Assembly: GCA_037893225.1 (NCBI GenBank)
Contig: JAZGUH010000327.1
Span: 1,116,001-1,180,000, forward strand
Origin: Hippasteria phrygiana
Lineage: Eukaryota; Echinodermata; Asteroidea; Valvatida; Goniasteridae
DNA length: 64,000 nucleotides
Direction of reading: 5' to 3'
The notes beneath the pieces were generated by a model. That model saw only the letters and a program-made list of their open reading frames with translations, ran no database searches and was not told where the DNA came from. Below, piece after piece: positions 49,601 through 61,600 of the stretch; positions within the stretch are counted from its first letter, which is position 1, and every line of letters begins with the position of its first letter. The position numbers and the translations under genes are program-made.

Positions 49601-52600
49601 TTTACGACCCCTAGTACAATGCAGGGTTCTCCCCAGGATTTTTCAAAACTGTGGGGGATTTATTTTGTGGTTGACTGACAATTTGCGAAGCCATGGCGTG
49701 GGGTTTGGGGCCCGCCTAAGGGCCCCGAAAAATTTTGGACTTTAGATGCTCTCTGGTGCATTTTAGAGCATTTCCTGGGCTTTTCAAGTACTTTTTCTCA
49801 GGAAAAAACATGAGAGATTTATTTTAGGATTTTTAAATTTAGGATATCAACATTTCATCAAATGACCACTTTTCCTTTCTGGACTAGTAATTCTAGTCAC
49901 AAAATGAGCCATTCCAAGTTTCAGATATGCAACATAAGGCGAAATAAAAAAAAAAACATGTTTCTCGTCCCCGCCCGCTTCCTTTTTTGAGGCCGCCTGG
50001 ATTTATTTTTTATTTTTTATTTCCAAAAAATGAGAAAAAAATATTAAAAACTGCAACAAATTCATCGGGAAAACTAAATACTTGCGAGTTCGAAGTCTTC
50101 TATGTAGACTCCCCGCGACTTTCTACAGCGTGTAGCTACTGTACCGTCGCTAAAAATGTCTTCGCATGAGTCTATAGCGAGTTCGAAGTCTTCTATGTAG
50201 GCTCCCCCCGACTTTCTACATCGTGTAGCTACTGTACCATCGCTAAATATGTCTTCGCACGAGTCTATTTAGTTTCGTTGTGGATTGTGTAAATATAATC
50301 ATGTGATCGTGAGTGTAGTTTTTACATACAGTCGTTAAAGCTAACACTATTAAAACAATGTAAATATGTTCAGTTCTTGTAAAACATGGTGCTAACACTA
50401 TTAAAACAATGTAAATATGTTCAGTTCTTGTGTGGCTAACAATTGTCCCTTTTATTTGTAACATTTCATTTATAGCGAACACATCAGGGATTGTCAGAAA
50501 TCTCTAATGGCGGCCATCTTGAAAAATAAAAAATAAAAAATAAAAAGCCCCTCTTTTTCCTTTTTTTTGAAAACCCGGACGAGAAACATGTTTTTTTTTT
50601 TACTTGGCCTAAGTCCCCTGCCTCATGTGGTGCTTTCGGCACAATGAGCACAGCATTCCTGAAACGTGAATGCAAGTCATTAAAAATAAAGTAGAAAAGA
50701 ATTGCCAGAGCTTACCCTTTTGGGAGTGCCATAAAGAAAATGTTTCATTTTCAAGCTACAATAAAAAAAAATGTTTTGTAATAGGTGTACTGTTTTATGC
50801 ATGCTATAGCTTAAAAACCCTGAAAATTACAAGAAAAGTACCCCAAAAATTGGCCAGGGGTTCCCCCATGGGCGGTTAGCCCGTTTTTTATGCCAAAATA
50901 ATTTTTTTAAATTCATGTGAAAAAGAAAATTGGCCAGGGGTTCCCCCATGGGCGGTTAGCCCGTTTTTTAGAATGCTGTAAATAAATCATTGTGTTGTTT
51001 TAAAAAATTCATGTGAAAAAAATTCAATTAAAATATTGAAACTAACGTTAATATTATTAATTTTACAAAATTCGGCCTTTCGTTAAAACATGGAGGAAGG
51101 AACCTTCCTCCATGGTTAAAATAGTTTCCATTAAAATCAGTTGCAAGTAATATGGGTTTCCATGCGCGGCGCGCACGGACCGCTGATGTTATGTATTGGT
51201 TTAAAAAAGACCCTATTTTTGATTGCTTTTCCGCCACGCGCGAGACAAAAACGTGGTGACTTGGCAACGTCCAACAATCTCGTCCCCATCGTAAATCCCT
51301 TTAATACAACGAACTACGGCCATGAAAAAAAACCTGACGTGCGTGGGGTCGATCTTGTAAGCACTGCAAATGGTGTAGTGCAATATTTTAACCCTCATAA
51401 AAGTTGCCCCTGCTTAGCGTATTGAGCGCACGACCAGCACCAAGAGAACACACGCGCGCACGCGCACAGGAAGGTGCGTGCACGAAGAATTGTCCTACAA
51501 CGGAGGTTCAGATTTGGGGCGACACCGACCACGAGGAACTCGTGTGTGGTGCCGATACATGTACTGTGTGGCCGTGGCCGGCCACGCGTTGTGCATGGCG
51601 GTGCGATGTGTACGTATCTGCACGGTGTACGTCGTGTACGACACGGAAAATGTAGAAAGATTTACTGCTTTTTCGTCTAGATTTCGGCGGACATGTAAAA
51701 TTGCAAGCTAGGCCTTACGCCATGCAATGGACCTGCATCATGTAAGATAATACTGAGCCGTACTATTGTGCGTATCGGGGATGAAAAAATGGGTATCGGC
51801 GGTTTTTTTGCGTATCGGGCAGAAATAATTGCGTATCGGGCCGATACGCAAGTTTGTACGTGAGAAGAACCCTGCAATGTAAACACTTTTGTCAGCTGGT
51901 GGAACAAGTAAACAAGCAGGGAGCTACATTGTACCTGTAAGTCTTGAATAGATTGTAGTAGCCATAGTGTGTTCAAATCCAATGTTGTGAGACTTTCTTT
52001 CAGACTTACAATAAGTTCAGGTGGATTCCAAAACGTGGCGCCTGCGCAATTTGATTTTTGTCTGTAACTATTTGTTGGTTCGTATTGGTACTGTTGTTTT
52101 CCCAGCCAATTTGTTGTGTGCGTGTATGTCATTTTAATGCAATTTTACTAAATTCATTTGCTAAGAATTTGGGCATTGTTTCAAGTTCAGACATCCAGAT
52201 TGACATTCAATCTTTCCGAGACTTGCCTGGAATGAAATAGCGATTCCCTCTTGAGTTTTACTTTCTTTTTCGTGAAACCCATGTCAGTCTTGAAATTTGC
52301 GTTCGTGTCGATTATGAACTGTAGCCTTTTAAGTCCAAGCTTCAAGCTGTTCGCGGTCTGGGTTTTTGTCGGGGGAAGAGATCGCGCACGCGAACGGTGT
52401 CATATGAATACCCGACTCCCATGAAATTTGGGCTTCTCTGCCTTCCTTCTCGGCCCTTTTATTGGTTTAATCCTCTCACGTGACCAGCGACTTTGCTCTC
52501 TTGTTAAGATTATTACACTGGAAAAACTAAACAGCATCAGACTTGTGTATTATAATTGAAGTTATTTGTTGCCCTTTTTCAAAGCAGGTGTGCCTATGGT

Positions 52601-55600
52601 TTGGAAGACACGAAGACCCCGGCATTGTCGTCAAAAATACATGTAAATGCATTAAAGACCATTATATATTTAAGTACACAATGTATGTGGTATTTTGAGG
52701 TCGACTGTGTAAAAGGTTGAATGATCAGATTAATTTTCATTATTAACTCTAACTCCCTAGGTGGTGTGAAAAATCGTATTGAAATTGGAGGCTTCAGGAC
52801 TGTTGGGGTTATAGAGGGTAATGAAACCGAAAACACCTGCAGTGTTCTCCACGGCCTTATAAATGTTAGCAGGGCAGCAGACACAATGCGAGCACGGAGC
52901 GCGAAGCCCTTACGGCGTGGGGTCCGGAAATTTTGGATTCTAGATGCTCTGTGGTGCAATCTGAGGCATTTCCTGTCCACTTTCTTCTGACTCTTTGAAT
53001 CAAATTTGCTCGTGTTTACAACTTGAAATGAAGGCAAGATTTTTAGGGGGAGGGGGTTTGGTCATCAAAAGTTTATTTTTTTCGGGGGCAATATTTTTTT
53101 ACTGAGTGGAACTCGTCACCGAGCGGGAGGTTCAGAGTTAAGCCGGCCGGTGAGCTAAACATGCACGTGGGCACAGCGCGCGTGGATAAGGTATTTTCCG
53201 AGAGAAAAAGACGCCCACAAGTGTTACGGAACATTGTAATTTAGGTAAACTGGTTCTCGACACGACAAAGTGAAAATGATATAACCAGGGAGATTGGAAC
53301 CAGTCCAGAATAATATTACGTGTATAGTTTTATGATGTGAATGCATAATACGTTGCGTACGTTGCGTCCAGATCTGTTCGATTACTATAAATGCTACTGC
53401 AATACTGCTGAATGTTAATGCTGGCAAACTCAGTAAACTTCAGTAAACTTCTTCGTACTTAGATAAACTGTGAAGACGGTGGAGAATGGGGGAAAATCCA
53501 ATGGAAAACAAATAGCGGGGCGGTGAACATTTTAGCGGGGCGGTAAAACTTTAGCGGGGCAGCATACAATTTTGGCAGGGCGGCCCGCCCTGCTAAAACC
53601 CCTCGTGGAGAACACTGCACCTGTACAGCAATAAAGCTTGAAAGCCTGTAAAAACCAATGGAGAGAGGATGATGAAGAAATCACGCTGAAGTTTAGAAGT
53701 GGGAGGAAAAACCAATGGACTGACAACCCAGTCATCATGTTACATGTAGATCTGGATGGGAACAGAGCCAGGGTCTCAGATAGGGTTTAAAATTGGAAAT
53801 GTTTTGTTTAATCTTTAAAAATGGCAAAATGTCACTTTTTATTAAAACAAAGAATATTATGATGTTCTGTAGAAGAGCTTTAATATGTTTTGTTGGTTAC
53901 CTGGGGCTTTCATAAGTCTTATTGGATTATGTGATAGAATATTCAACACTTGTACATGTACATGGGCAATTCCATAGCAATATATTGTGGACAACAAATC
54001 TCTTTGTTTTACCAAAATTACATGTGGCTCTCAATATTTTGTAAAATATGAGGACTTTTTAACACTTACGTTTAGTGACGTAACGTAAGTGATTATCTTA
54101 GTGATGTAACATAAATGATGTCACCAACATGTACATATCGTATTGATTTGATGCAAGTCTTGCAAAGATTTCTAGGCATGAAAACCCTTGTGGAATATCA
54201 ACAATCATTTTGACATCAAAATGTTTATATTTTGACACCAAATGTTTCCACAAAGTTGACAAATTCCCAATATTCCAGCAAAATTCCTGAAAATCCCAGT
54301 GGAAATTTACCACATTAATAACTTCCCTGCAACTTTGCAACCCTAACCAGAGAGACGGAAGGAGAGGAAATGACCGGTGCTCCACCCTGACAATCCCATC
54401 CCCACTCACCAGTATTGAATTTGCAGTAAGGGTGCTCAGGGTCCACTGTGGACTTCTCTAACTGGTAGAGTCTCCACTGGTCAGCTTTCAGATTCTTCTC
54501 ATTCTCAGAGTCCACGGCATTGACCTCCCTCTCTTGAGAGTCTTGGTTGAAGAGAGGTGAGAGAAAGAACTGGGCGAACCTGGAAAGGAGTTTGGGAAGG
54601 GAAAAAGGGCCAAATGATTACATTGTTCTCCAATCAACAAAATAAGCTGGGTGGCATCATGCTTTAAAAACAAATATAAAGATTTAGACAATAAAATGCC
54701 ATAAACTTAACCGTGAACTGAAATTCACAACAAATAAAACAATGTTACAAAATGTATTATTATTCGTCAAACAAACCCCACCTGTTCTCTTCATCAAAAA
54801 AGGCATCAAAAATTCTGTATCTACATCACATCTTGAGATATTCTCACTTCAAAACCCTACTTTAATTCTTTGACAAGTACTTAATTGGAATTTTGACCCC
54901 TCCCCCCCCCCTGTTCTCCAGAGTTGCATCAAGGGGACTGCCCATGCAGAGTTGCATCAAGGGGACTGCCCATGCAGAGTTGCATCAAGGGGACTGCCCA
55001 TGCAGAGTTGCATCAAGGGGACTGCCCATGCAGAGTTGCATCAAGGGGACTGCCCAGAGTTGCATCAAGGGGACTGCCCATGCAGAGTTGCATCAAGGGG
55101 ACTGCCCATGCAGAGTTGCATCAAGGGGACTGCCCATGCAGAGTTGCATCAAGGGGACTGCCCATGCAGAGTTGCATCAAGGGGACTGCCCATGCAGAGT
55201 TGCATCAAGGGGACTGCCCATGCAGAGTTGCATCAAAGAGACTGCCCATGCAGAGTTGCATCAAGGGGACTGCCCAGAGTTGCATCAAGGGGACTGCCCA
55301 TGCAGAGTTGCATCAAGGGGACTGCCCAGAGTTGCATCAAGGGGACTGCCCATGCAGAGTTGCATCAAGGGGACTGCCCATGCAGAGTTGCATCAAGGGG
55401 ACTGCCCAGAGTTGCATCAAGGGGACTGCCCATGCAGAGTTGCATCAAGGGGACTGCCCATGCAGAGTTGCATCAAGGGGACTGCCCATGCAGAGTTGCA
55501 TCAAGGGGACTGCCCATGCAGAGTTGCATCAAGGGGACTGCCCATGCAGAGTTGCATCAAGGGGACTGCCCATGCAGAGTTGCATCAAGGGGACTGCCCA

Positions 55601-58600
55601 GAGTTGCATCAAGGGGACTGCCCATGCAGAGTTGCATCAAGGGGACTGCCCAGAGTTGCATCAAGGGGACTGCCCATGCAGAGTTGCATCAAGGGGACTG
55701 CCCAGTATCAAGGGGACTGCCCAGTGTTGCATCTGCCCAGAGTTGCATCATACTAATTCTGGGAAAACCAAATGCTGATTAGACATTACTGTCTCAGATG
55801 GCATCAAATTTATAATGAATTCTTATTCATTATTTGTATTTCCGGTACCCTTATAGGCAAGGCAGAGTTCAGTACATATTGTACATGTACATTGTAGGTA
55901 CCAGTACCAAGAAAAAGTAATTCAGTTAATTTCACGAAACCTTGTGCAATTGCGTAACTCTACCTACATGTACGCCACAATCTATTTTGTAAGTTGTGCA
56001 ACATCTTTGACATTTTAAAAATCGATTTGTAGAGTCATTAGTTGCTCAAATCATTTATTAACCCTAAATCCTCCAATTTTATTATGATTTTCCACACACC
56101 ATAGGGAGTTAGGGTTTTAAATTCACTAGATATTTCAGAGAGTAATGAAATGATCATCCACTGCAGGTTTACCTGTGAGATACATGTATTTCCGAAAGTT
56201 GCCACCGTTTGTTTTTCAGAGCGAAGTTACAAAAGTAAAAAGTTTGAAAATGGCACCCTGCAGTTCAATTTCATGACTGTTCTATGTATTTTTATTGTAC
56301 TAAAACAGTCATCGAAAAAAGCGGCATGCATTCAGCTTCGTCTGCAATGTATACAAAAATAGAAACATTGCACAGCCTACGCATGGTTTCTTGAAATGAA
56401 TCACAAAGATGCAGCGCAGCTGCGCAACATTTTTATAGCGCAAGTCCTACACCATGGCGTACATGTAATCTGTGCACATTTTCGTGAAATCGGCTGCTGG
56501 ACTTACTGGAACAAAGAACAAGAAAGAAAAAGATGCTATAGGGAAGAAAAAAGGGGAGGGGGAAACTGACAGGCCTTTGCCAAAGACAGGGTACGACACC
56601 CTATCAGTGCAATTGTATTAGTGCTGCAGCCGAACCGCCGAACCGAACTAAAAATGGCCGAACACGGCCTTCCGAACCGAACCGAACCGAACCAAAATTT
56701 GTATCTGCCATCGTGGTTGATGTTGTAAATAAGGGCAGAAATGGGCATCAAAAGAACTCAAAATGGACTAGAAAATTCTATGGTACATGTACATGTACAT
56801 GTACATTGTACATGTACATGTAGGTCTGCATCATGGAGGAAGGAACCAGTACATGTACACTGTACACTGTACACCCTCCTGTTCTCGAGGCCAAAATCGA
56901 CCCAGCTGCTGTACAGATCAAAACCTATCAAATGTCAGATTGAAACACACACAAACTGTGAGAGTTGGTGTTAAGAGTTTTTGATAGGCTGTGATAGTTA
57001 TAAGTATAGGAGGGTTAATTGAGGTGACTTCACGAGGCACTTTTAGTGTAGTCGCATATATGTTCACAGCATACAATGTAGACCTGTTCCCATCAGACTA
57101 GCCATGTAGAGTCATGTAAAACTTCCAGGGCTGGGCAGAGAATCTGGAGGTCGTAGTAGTGGAAAGGATGCAAAACATCATCTCCCCCCCCCCCCCCCCC
57201 CCCCCCCACAGTAGTGTGGGAGGGGTCTACTAGCGAATACTTACCCGTATCTAATGCATATTTCCCTAGAGAGCGCAATACACTCAATACACTCACTAAG
57301 ATTTTCACACAATAGCCTTCCCACCATGCCCCGCGGCATGCCTGCCATGTTAGCTTCCTCTTTTCTCGAGCGACATAGCAGGTAGATCCACAGCGAGCCC
57401 TCTGTGGGGAGGAGGGAGGGATGCTCTACGGGTAAGTATTCGTTAGTAGACCCCTCCCACACTACTGTGGGAGGGGGGGAAGTCTACAGCGCTCATCTTA
57501 CCCGTAGAGCCACTACTAATGCAGAATAGCACCGGTCGTGGAGGTGGGAGCGAGATGCTACTGTGTGAGTATAGGACAGGATCACTCCGTACGGAGGAGT
57601 ATCGCTGTTGGGAGAAAGGATTATTGCAACAGCATACATCAATCAGTTACCAGCGTAAGCTACCTAAATATACGAGGTGTGAGCTTACCGGTGGAGTGAA
57701 CTCATCTACTGGAGTTGCTGAGAGGCAGGTTGTGGGGCCTGCAAAGCAGCATCTCGTGCCACCCACAATGCCGCTCTCCCAGCACGTCCTTCAGTCTGGA
57801 GGACGTCTTGCAGGTAGCAGGCTGTGAGTGTTCGACGTTTTCCAGCATGCCGCCTGGGTGATATCGGCCAAGGGGACTCCTTTGAAGAAGGCCCAGGACG
57901 TTGCCACTGCTCTGACGTCGTGAGCATGCACGGCAGAGCAAGCGGATGATGTATCCGGCCAGTTCTTTGATGCTGTTCGAAGAGCAGTCACAATCCAGCG
58001 GGTGACGGTGGATATGGAGGGGTGGAGGTGACGAACAGACTCGTCGCCTTGCCCTGGACCAGTACGGTCCTATTGAGGTACCACTTTAGTGTTCGAACTG
58101 GGCACCATTTCCTATCTTCCGGTATGGACGACTGCGAGCGCATGTCCGAAACGAAGATGTCTGGTGGAGCAAAGGACTCGGACTGGTTCTTGGTGAGGAA
58201 GGACACCTTTGGGACTAGACGTACCCCATTCGGTTCCCATCGAATGTGACCCGGCGCAACGCAGAGGGCATGTAGTTCGCTACGACGTCGTGATGTAGCT
58301 ACTGCCAGTAAGAAAGCGAGCTTGACAGATAAGTCGAGCAAGGTCGTCTGGCCCATTGGTTCATAAGGGGGGGGGGGGGGGGGGCGTGATAGCGCCTCCA
58401 GAACTTCGGAGAGGTCCCAAGAAGGAAGGAGCTTGCGAGTTGGCGGCCTCTCTATAAGCATTCCTCGAAGAATGTGACCGAGGGCATGATCACTGGTAAT
58501 TGACGACCCATCCGCGAAACCTTGATGGATGGCTGCTATGGCCGAACGGTAGTTCCGGATCGTGGCCACTGTGAGGCCAGAGTTGAACAAATAAACAAAG

Positions 58601-61600
58601 AAGTCACCAATGTCGGCTATAGGCGAATTGACTGGATTGATAGATTGTAGTAATGGCGTAGGCGGCTATTGTAGACTTTCCTCGTTGAAGGTCTACGACT
58701 GCGTGCTGCGAATACGGCAGCGTCCTCTGAAAGGACAGCTGCTCGGAAGGAACGTTGGACAATGTCCAGCACGTCAGATGAAGATCCCCGGGTGCTGGGT
58801 GAATGATCCTCGAGCGTGGCTGAGGAAAACGACCGCGGGTTCTACTCTTTGGAATCCCGGAGCATCCTGCAGGGGCCTGGGAGGTCATTTTGGCCTTTGC
58901 TTTGGGCTATTCCGTCGATTTCTGTGGTTTGCGAAGATTTATTTTATTGGTAGCGTCTATCCGCTTCGCCTCAGCTTCCATGGTGTCCTAGAACTTATTT
59001 GCGAATAAATCCGGGTCAAACAACGGTAAAGCCTCCATCCGCTTCCTGGCCCCTTCCGAGGGGAGGTACAGGGAGTCGAGGATATTGGCCCGGCGGGCGG
59101 ATGTTGTCATCACCGAAATATGAGCGAACTGCTCCAAAGTCAGGCGGAGGGTCTCGTCGAGGCAGCGAAAAGCTGCGGAGAGCATGTCCACAGGAACGGA
59201 AGTCCCATCCTCACAGCCTCTGACCAGGTACTCCGATAGCAGAAGGAGGAACGTGGTCGAACGCATTCCAAATCTGGAGGCCCAGTCTGTTTTCCTCAAA
59301 GTGTCCTCGATTTTATTCAGAGTACGATTGGTAAACAGGGAGCGTGTCGAACCAGACCCGCTACCATCAGCGGCAAGCTTGTCCCTGACGGAGTCAGGGA
59401 ATGCTGGTACAGTAAAATAGTCGTCAAAGTCCTTCGGTGGGAAACGGAATTATACGTTGGTGCGTTGTGCGAAGGACTGCCACACTTTGCGATCCGCTAC
59501 AGCCTGGATATGTTTGATGCAAAACTGGTCCAGGGGTAGGATCGGGAAGGGTGCCGAGCGACCCGCAGAAGCATCCAACGCGGTATGATGTTAGAACGAT
59601 TGCTGGGCGGGGGGCTCGGGTTCCGTAGCTGTGGTGTCTGGAAGGCCCAAAACTCGGATCATGTCACGTTGAAACAGACGCAATTGTGTCTCGACGTGGC
59701 CTCCCGAGCTGGTGCCCGCTCCTGGCTTGCCTGCACCCTGGGTGACCAGGCAGTGAGCGTTGGGGGGCCATCGCCGGTACCCAACCTCCATCCGACCCCG
59801 AGAAAATTGCCGACGGGTGGATGGAAATGGCCGGGGCTGAGGCCGGGGCACGACCCAAAGCCTGTGGCAGATGTTGTTGGTCACGGCGAACCCATTCCTG
59901 GACATCACGAGTCGGCGGGGCTTCACTGGGGGCGACACCGGGGGCGAGTTGACCAAAGCGCGGGGGCGAGTTGACCAAAGCGCGGGGGCGAGTTGACCAA
60001 AGCGCGGGGGCGAGTTGACCAAAGCGCGGGGCCGGCTGACCCATCTGTGGGGCGAGGTGGCCTGCGCTCGGGGTGAGTTGGCCCGTGTCGGGGGCGAACT
60101 GTCCCGTGTTAGGGGTGAGTTGTCTGGCGTGAGGGGCGAGTTGGCCCACCGGCACGAACCCCGTAGTTGACAGGGTCGACAGGGATGCAGTGAATGCCTG
60201 GAAAGGCTGCAGAGATCCGCATTGGAAACTCCGCACGCTGGTGGTGTTTCCTGCAGGAGCGGTCCGAGGATGATGGCGAGTCCGAGGAATGGCTACGCTT
60301 CTTACGCGGGAGGAGGAGGGTGTCTCCCTGGTCTCGCCCGCTGGAGGAGCGGGCAGTTCTGTGGAACCCACGTCCACGGGTACCGCCCCACACCTAGCCG
60401 ACTTACGCTTCACATTTCTCTCTTCGCGTGAAGCCATTTCAACCTAAAATAACACTGCAGACACAAGATGATAAACTCTGCAATATTTATTGACAATACT
60501 TAGCAAATGTGAGAACACGCCACTGAAAATGTCACGTCCTACGCTGATCAGCGCTAAGAGAAAAGAGGAAGCTAACATGGCGGGCATGCCGCGGGGCATG
60601 GTGGGAAGGCTATTGTGTGAAAATCTTAGCGAGTGTATTGCACCCTCTAGGGAAATATGCATTAGTAGTGGCTCTACGGGTAAGATGAGCGCTGGAGACT
60701 TGGATTTTTTTACAAAACCCAAGTCTAGGTACATGTAGCTTACCTATCAAGGGCTCCAGCTAGGTAGTCATGTGATACATCAAAGTAGAAGTTTGTATGC
60801 TCGAGGCTTGTGTAGGCGTTAGCAAAACCTCCGTGTTGGTTCAGAAACTAGCAACAAATATTGAAAGATGTATGCACATATCAAGAAATGTGTATCACTG
60901 TTTTCTCTCATTTCCCCATGAGTATACAATTTCATTTTTTGTATGACTATGCCAAATTTGATAAAGGACTGATGAGGACTGTTTAGTGACCAAAGTGCCA
61001 GTTGACGGTTACCGGTTGACATACTAGATGTACATCAGTGTATCTGCACATTTCAGAAAGGCAAATTTAAGACTTTTTAAGACCTTTTTAATGCTACCCT
61101 GAACGAAATTTAAGACCACATATAAGCACATCAAGCAGGGAAACCAGCTATAGCTAATGAAGTTCCTTGAACTATATTAATCATAATCCCTACATCTAGC
61201 TTGTATACAAAATAAAATGGCACTGAACAACTCTTTCAGTTTACGGACATGATGTCAAATGTGTTTATTTGAGAGTGATGAAAACAATTCCCCAAAAACA
61301 TTCCTTCTTTCATATTTGCACTTTTTTTTTTCCGCAAAGTAAACTAAATGATGTACTATGCATGACATTTTATGGTTGAGTAACTGGCTCGTTAATAAAC
61401 AAGTTCACTTCTTTTACTTGAGAAAGTCGAGGAAAAACTCCAAGAATAACATTTATAGCTGAAGGTTTTCTACGTGTACATTTAGCTCAAGATTGTATTT
61501 GTCATATTGCTGGGTTTGTAATTTGGGAGATTCAATACTCAAGTGACATGGGAAAAACAACAATTTTTTTTGTATGTTTGGTTTACATAATGTTTGGTTC

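Larger units (their letters stand above)
46882..54409 (-). other. IDE intron d-e
   Basis: The intron is 7528 bp. It contains abutting TTAA MITEs (47163-47874), a long TIR element (48133-49432), two members of a 5-6 bp TSD family (49622-51874 and 52840-53617) and a nested TIR element (49945-50612). The stretches 51880-52830 and 53625-54400 have nothing recognised. Confidence 0.85.
57207..60701 (-). mobile_element. DIRS-like element with gag and tyrosine recombinase, no RT
   Basis: The inverted termini are 57480-57523 (AAGTCTACAGCGCTCATCTT...) and 60659-60701 (...AAGATGAGCGCTGGAGACTT). Outside the left terminus, 57207-57473 is a foldback with CACAGTAGTGTGGGAGGGG arms. Its inner part (57262-57350) is the inverse of 60572-60660 (GGCATGGTGGGAAGGCTATT). 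Inverted repeats plus such an extra complementary block fit the DIRS layout. On the minus strand: gag-like ORFs (60437-58988), then tyrosine recombinase (58720-57702). No sequence between them could hold RT, RNase H and methyltransferase. Confidence 0.75.
54580..60743 (-). other. IDE intron c-d
   Basis: The intron is 6164 bp. It contains a satellite array (54914-55750), a CCGAA repeat (about 56630-56700), an ACATGT-rich stretch (56785-56870), a C24 run (57184-57207) and a DIRS-like element (57207-60701). The stretch 55760-56620 shows nothing recognised. Confidence 0.85.

Noticed and set aside
54893..55782. Three overlapping ORFs of about 280 residues
   Set aside because: They are the same satellite read in three frames. 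The unit lacks stops and its length is not a multiple of three, so openness is automatic.
57988..58590. Domesticated host recombinase gene
   Set aside because: Flanking inverted termini, gag-like neighbours and frameshifts at both ends of the frame indicate a mobile element copy.
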